Below, piece by piece: positions 4,863-7,036 of a DNA stretch of 7,036 nucleotides. The stretch's first letter is position 1; each line of letters opens with the position of its first letter. This DNA comes from HGM04593 sp045589695 (GTDB lineage Bacteria; Bacteroidota; Bacteroidia; Bacteroidales; Bacteroidaceae): NCBI GenBank assembly GCA_045589695.1, contig JAZNPP010000023.1, positions 1-7,036 of the forward strand, read 5' to 3'. The notes below the pieces were generated by a model that saw only the letters and a program-made list of their open reading frames with translations, searched no databases and was not told the DNA's origin. Both the position numbers and the translations under genes were made by a program.

Positions 4863-6947
4863 ATGAAAGCACATTTTATAAAAGGTGTTTTAGCGATTGT
4901 ATGCAGTGCCGTGATGGCAACACTTTCTGGATGCAGAGATACCATGAAAGAGGAAAACCGTTTTACCTTCACCGGCGAACTGATTGCGGGGCATCTTGAG
5001 AAGCACCCCGAAAAGTTCGGCAAATTTACAGAGATACTCAGGAAGGCGAAACTTGGCAACAAAGGCGCAGGCAATATTCTCAAGACATTGTCCACATATG
5101 GTTCATACACCTGTTTCGCTCCGACAAACGAGGCTGTAGAGGCTTTTATGGAAGAGCAGGTGGCACAAAAGAACCCTGACATAACCTCAACCGATGTAAA
5201 GGACCTAAGCCAAGAAACGGCTACCAAAATAGCAAAGAACCACATCATAGAGATGGGATACAAAACCATAGAAGTCTATGAAGGCTCATTCCCTATGACA
5301 ACCATGAACAACCGTTTGACGACAGTCGAGTGGATAACCGACGAGAACGGCAAAACATTCACGCTGCTGAACAACAAATCACGCATCATTGAACAGGACC
5401 TGAAAATGGAGAACGGCTACATACAGGTAATCGATGCCGTAATGAACCCGTCGAACGAAAAGCTGACAGACCATTTGAAGAAACAAAAAGCGTTCACGCT
5501 TATGCACAAGGCGATTGAAATGACAGGTTTCGACTCCGTTCTGAATATATATGAGATTGACCCGGAGTATGACCCATTGGCAAAAGGCGCGAGGCTTGAT
5601 TCCGAAGGTATCGTCTGCCCCCTTCCAAAAGAGAAAAAACAGAGATATACCCTGCTTGCCGAGCCGGATGCGCTATTCAAATCATTAGGATACGAAACGA
5701 TTGACGACATTATCGAGCTTGCCAACAAATGGTACAATTATGACGAGGACGGCAACGGACTGAGCGAAGAGATATTGAAAAATTACCGTCATAAGGACAA
5801 CCCGCTATACAGGTTTGTGGCTTACCACATAATTGACCGACAGCTATCTTACAGTTCGAGTACTGGCCCCGGCGGTTTTATCATGCAGAACTACGATAAT
5901 GCGGGATTCAAATCCGATGTCAATCTCAGCAAGAATTTCGACAGCTATGACTATTTCGAGACATTGCTGCCTTATGCGATGATCAAGGTTACAAAACCAT
6001 ATACAAACGAAGCGCTCAAACAAGAGATTGTAATAAACTACGGACAAGAAAAGGGGCAGTTCGTGAAAGACCCCGAAATGGCCAAACACATAAATGTCGT
6101 CGTTGATAAGATTTCCACCACTAAGGAAAAATACCCGGAATTGAAGGATTTCGAACAGACTGCCCTTAACGGTATCATTCACACTATCGACCGTATTCTA
6201 ATATACAACGAGAACGAAATGATTGCCAACGTGCTGAACGAAAGAATACGTATTGACTTGGGTTCGATAATGCCGGAACTTACCAACAACGCAGTACGCT
6301 GGTCATTGTCGAAGGACGGCGAAACCGCCACATATATCCCCGGCGATTTCAGCAAGAACCACCTTAAGATCAACGGAAACGACTGTGAGATATTCTATTT
6401 ACGTCCTCACTCAACCGGACTTGACAGCTATGCGCTAATGCAAGGCGACGAGCTGTTGGTAGAGGGGAAATACGATTTCGAATATCGCATACCCTCCGTA
6501 CCGCCCGGCAACTATGAAATACGATTCGGATACGGAAAGGGATATCACCGAGGAGTCTGTCAGTTCTACTTTGACGGAAAAATCACAGGAATACCGGTAG
6601 ACCTTCGTTGGAACGAACAGACAGAGGCGCTCATCGGTTGGGAGCCGGTCAAGGACCTGAGCGAGGAGGATGCGAGGCTAAGCGACAAAGCCATGCGTAA
6701 CAGAGGCTACATGAGAGGCCCGGCAAGCATTGTCGTAGATGCAGAATCTGAACACGGCACTCTGCGCGACAGCGAGCAGGCGTTACGTAAAATTATCGGT
6801 ATATTCAAAATCGATAAGAGACCTTACTGGATACGCTTCAAGGATGTGAGCGATGCAGGTTCTCCGACTCAATTCGAGCAAGATTATCTGGAACTCGTCC
6901 CTACCAGAATCATAACGGACATCAGCAAGCCCGAAGACATATATTAA
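4863..6947 (+). CDS. FAS1 (fasciclin) domain lipoprotein, paralogue 2, in operon with nadE
   Basis: 694 aa. The N-terminus is a classical lipoprotein signal: MKAHFIKG, a hydrophobic stretch, then LSGC with Cys24, followed by RDTMKEEN; an acidic patch after the cysteine is compatible with surface export in Bacteroidetes. It is colinear with the first lipoprotein (639-2753), with about half the residues identical by eye. FAS1 domain 1 covers about 34-196 (TCFAPTNEAV at 83-92, GYIQVIDAVMNP at 185-196), a second FAS1-like unit about 207-449 (ending NGIIHTIDRILIYN), and the C-terminal module about 450-694 (VPPGNYEIRFGY, GVCQFYFDG, KAMRNRGYMRGPAS). Specific to this copy is an acidic DEDGNGLSEE stretch (294-303) resembling a calcium-binding loop. 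It is co-transcribed with nadE, which is unexpected since one product is cytoplasmic and the other exported. Function is not known beyond the family's adhesion/ligand-binding tendency; a glycan or cell-surface ligand is a guess. Confidence 0.87.
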   Translation: MKAHFIKGVLAIVCSAVMATLSGCRDTMKEENRFTFTGELIAGHLEKHPEKFGKFTEILRKAKLGNKGAGNILKTLSTYGSYTCFAPTNEAVEAFMEEQVAQKNPDITSTDVKDLSQETATKIAKNHIIEMGYKTIEVYEGSFPMTTMNNRLTTVEWITDENGKTFTLLNNKSRIIEQDLKMENGYIQVIDAVMNPSNEKLTDHLKKQKAFTLMHKAIEMTGFDSVLNIYEIDPEYDPLAKGARLDSEGIVCPLPKEKKQRYTLLAEPDALFKSLGYETIDDIIELANKWYNYDEDGNGLSEEILKNYRHKDNPLYRFVAYHIIDRQLSYSSSTGPGGFIMQNYDNAGFKSDVNLSKNFDSYDYFETLLPYAMIKVTKPYTNEALKQEIVINYGQEKGQFVKDPEMAKHINVVVDKISTTKEKYPELKDFEQTALNGIIHTIDRILIYNENEMIANVLNERIRIDLGSIMPELTNNAVRWSLSKDGETATYIPGDFSKNHLKINGNDCEIFYLRPHSTGLDSYALMQGDELLVEGKYDFEYRIPSVPPGNYEIRFGYGKGYHRGVCQFYFDGKITGIPVDLRWNEQTEALIGWEPVKDLSEEDARLSDKAMRNRGYMRGPASIVVDAESEHGTLRDSEQALRKIIGIFKIDKRPYWIRFKDVSDAGSPTQFEQDYLELVPTRIITDISKPEDIY

Positions 6948-7036
6948 GGATATCCTCCCACTGCAAGGCCAAGTTGCGACTGACGTTTTGTCTTGATTTC
7001 TGGCAAAAAGGCAGTCGGAACATAGTTGGGGGGGCA
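6944..7036 (-). CDS. Possible C-terminal end of a convergent gene (partial, unrecognised)
   Basis: The minus strand is open for 30 codons from the right edge to a TAA at 6946-6944. It begins CPPNYVPTAF and ends QLGLAVGGYP. The stop overlaps the stop codon of the second FAS1 gene through the shared TTAA at 6944-6947, a plausible tail-to-tail arrangement. Thirty open codons are weak evidence, the start lies outside the window, and the same bases form an imperfect hairpin, so it may be a non-coding intergenic element. No family was recognised. Confidence 0.25.
   Translation of the reverse strand, partial: CPPNYVPTAFLPEIKTKRQSQLGLAVGGYP
6977..7017. repeat. Imperfect inverted repeat downstream of the second FAS1 gene
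   Basis: Arms 6977-6992 and 7002-7017 pair at 14 of 16 positions (CGACTG with CAGTCG outside, TTTTG with CAAAA inside, one G-T pair), around a 9-nt loop. It sits 30 nt after the stop codon at 6947, where the operon terminator would be expected, but no T-run follows on either strand, so it is not a typical intrinsic terminator. It may be a 3'-end stabilising hairpin or chance structure within the minus-strand frame. Confidence 0.4.

Overview
The window looks like chromosomal DNA of a Bacteroidales bacterium (Bacteroides/Prevotella type). Three lines of evidence support this: a rubrerythrin with an N-terminal rubredoxin-like knuckle, Bacteroidales-type FAS1 (fasciclin) lipoproteins, and three promoters that match the Bacteroidetes consensus TTTG-N19-TAnnTTTG with exactly the same spacing. 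Leaders are A/T-rich with weak Shine-Dalgarno sequences, also typical of the phylum. No rRNA, tRNA, CRISPR array, insertion sequence or phage gene was seen.

Layout: (1) 1-249, minus strand, is the first 83 codons of a reverse-type rubrerythrin / NADH peroxidase running off the left edge. (2) 250-638 is a divergent intergenic region with one promoter for each side and, between them, a perfect 18-bp palindrome. (3) 639-2753, plus, is a 704-aa lipoprotein with two FAS1-like domains and a conserved C-terminal module, closed by a near-perfect intrinsic terminator right at its stop codon. (4) A separate promoter at 2894-2924 drives a two-gene operon: a 629-aa NadE-type NAD synthetase (2963-4852) and, 10 nt later, a second FAS1 lipoprotein of 694 aa (4863-6947), a diverged paralogue of the first. 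(5) After 6947 the last 89 bases hold an imperfect hairpin and an open minus-strand frame whose stop overlaps the stop of the second lipoprotein gene.

The most notable point is the NAD synthetase. Its C-terminal ATP-pyrophosphatase/synthetase domain is very well kept, but its N-terminal nitrilase-type glutaminase domain has lost the catalytic cysteine (Gly162 in the GIEIG position where the family has GxEIC). The usually conserved loop after the catalytic lysine is also rewritten. Glu46 and Lys115 remain. The enzyme should therefore be unable to hydrolyse glutamine by the normal mechanism and would depend on free ammonia or on an amidotransferase in trans, or it has another role. Its position between two paralogous FAS1 lipoproteins, with the second one in the same operon, is an unusual arrangement with no function that can be read from the sequence alone.
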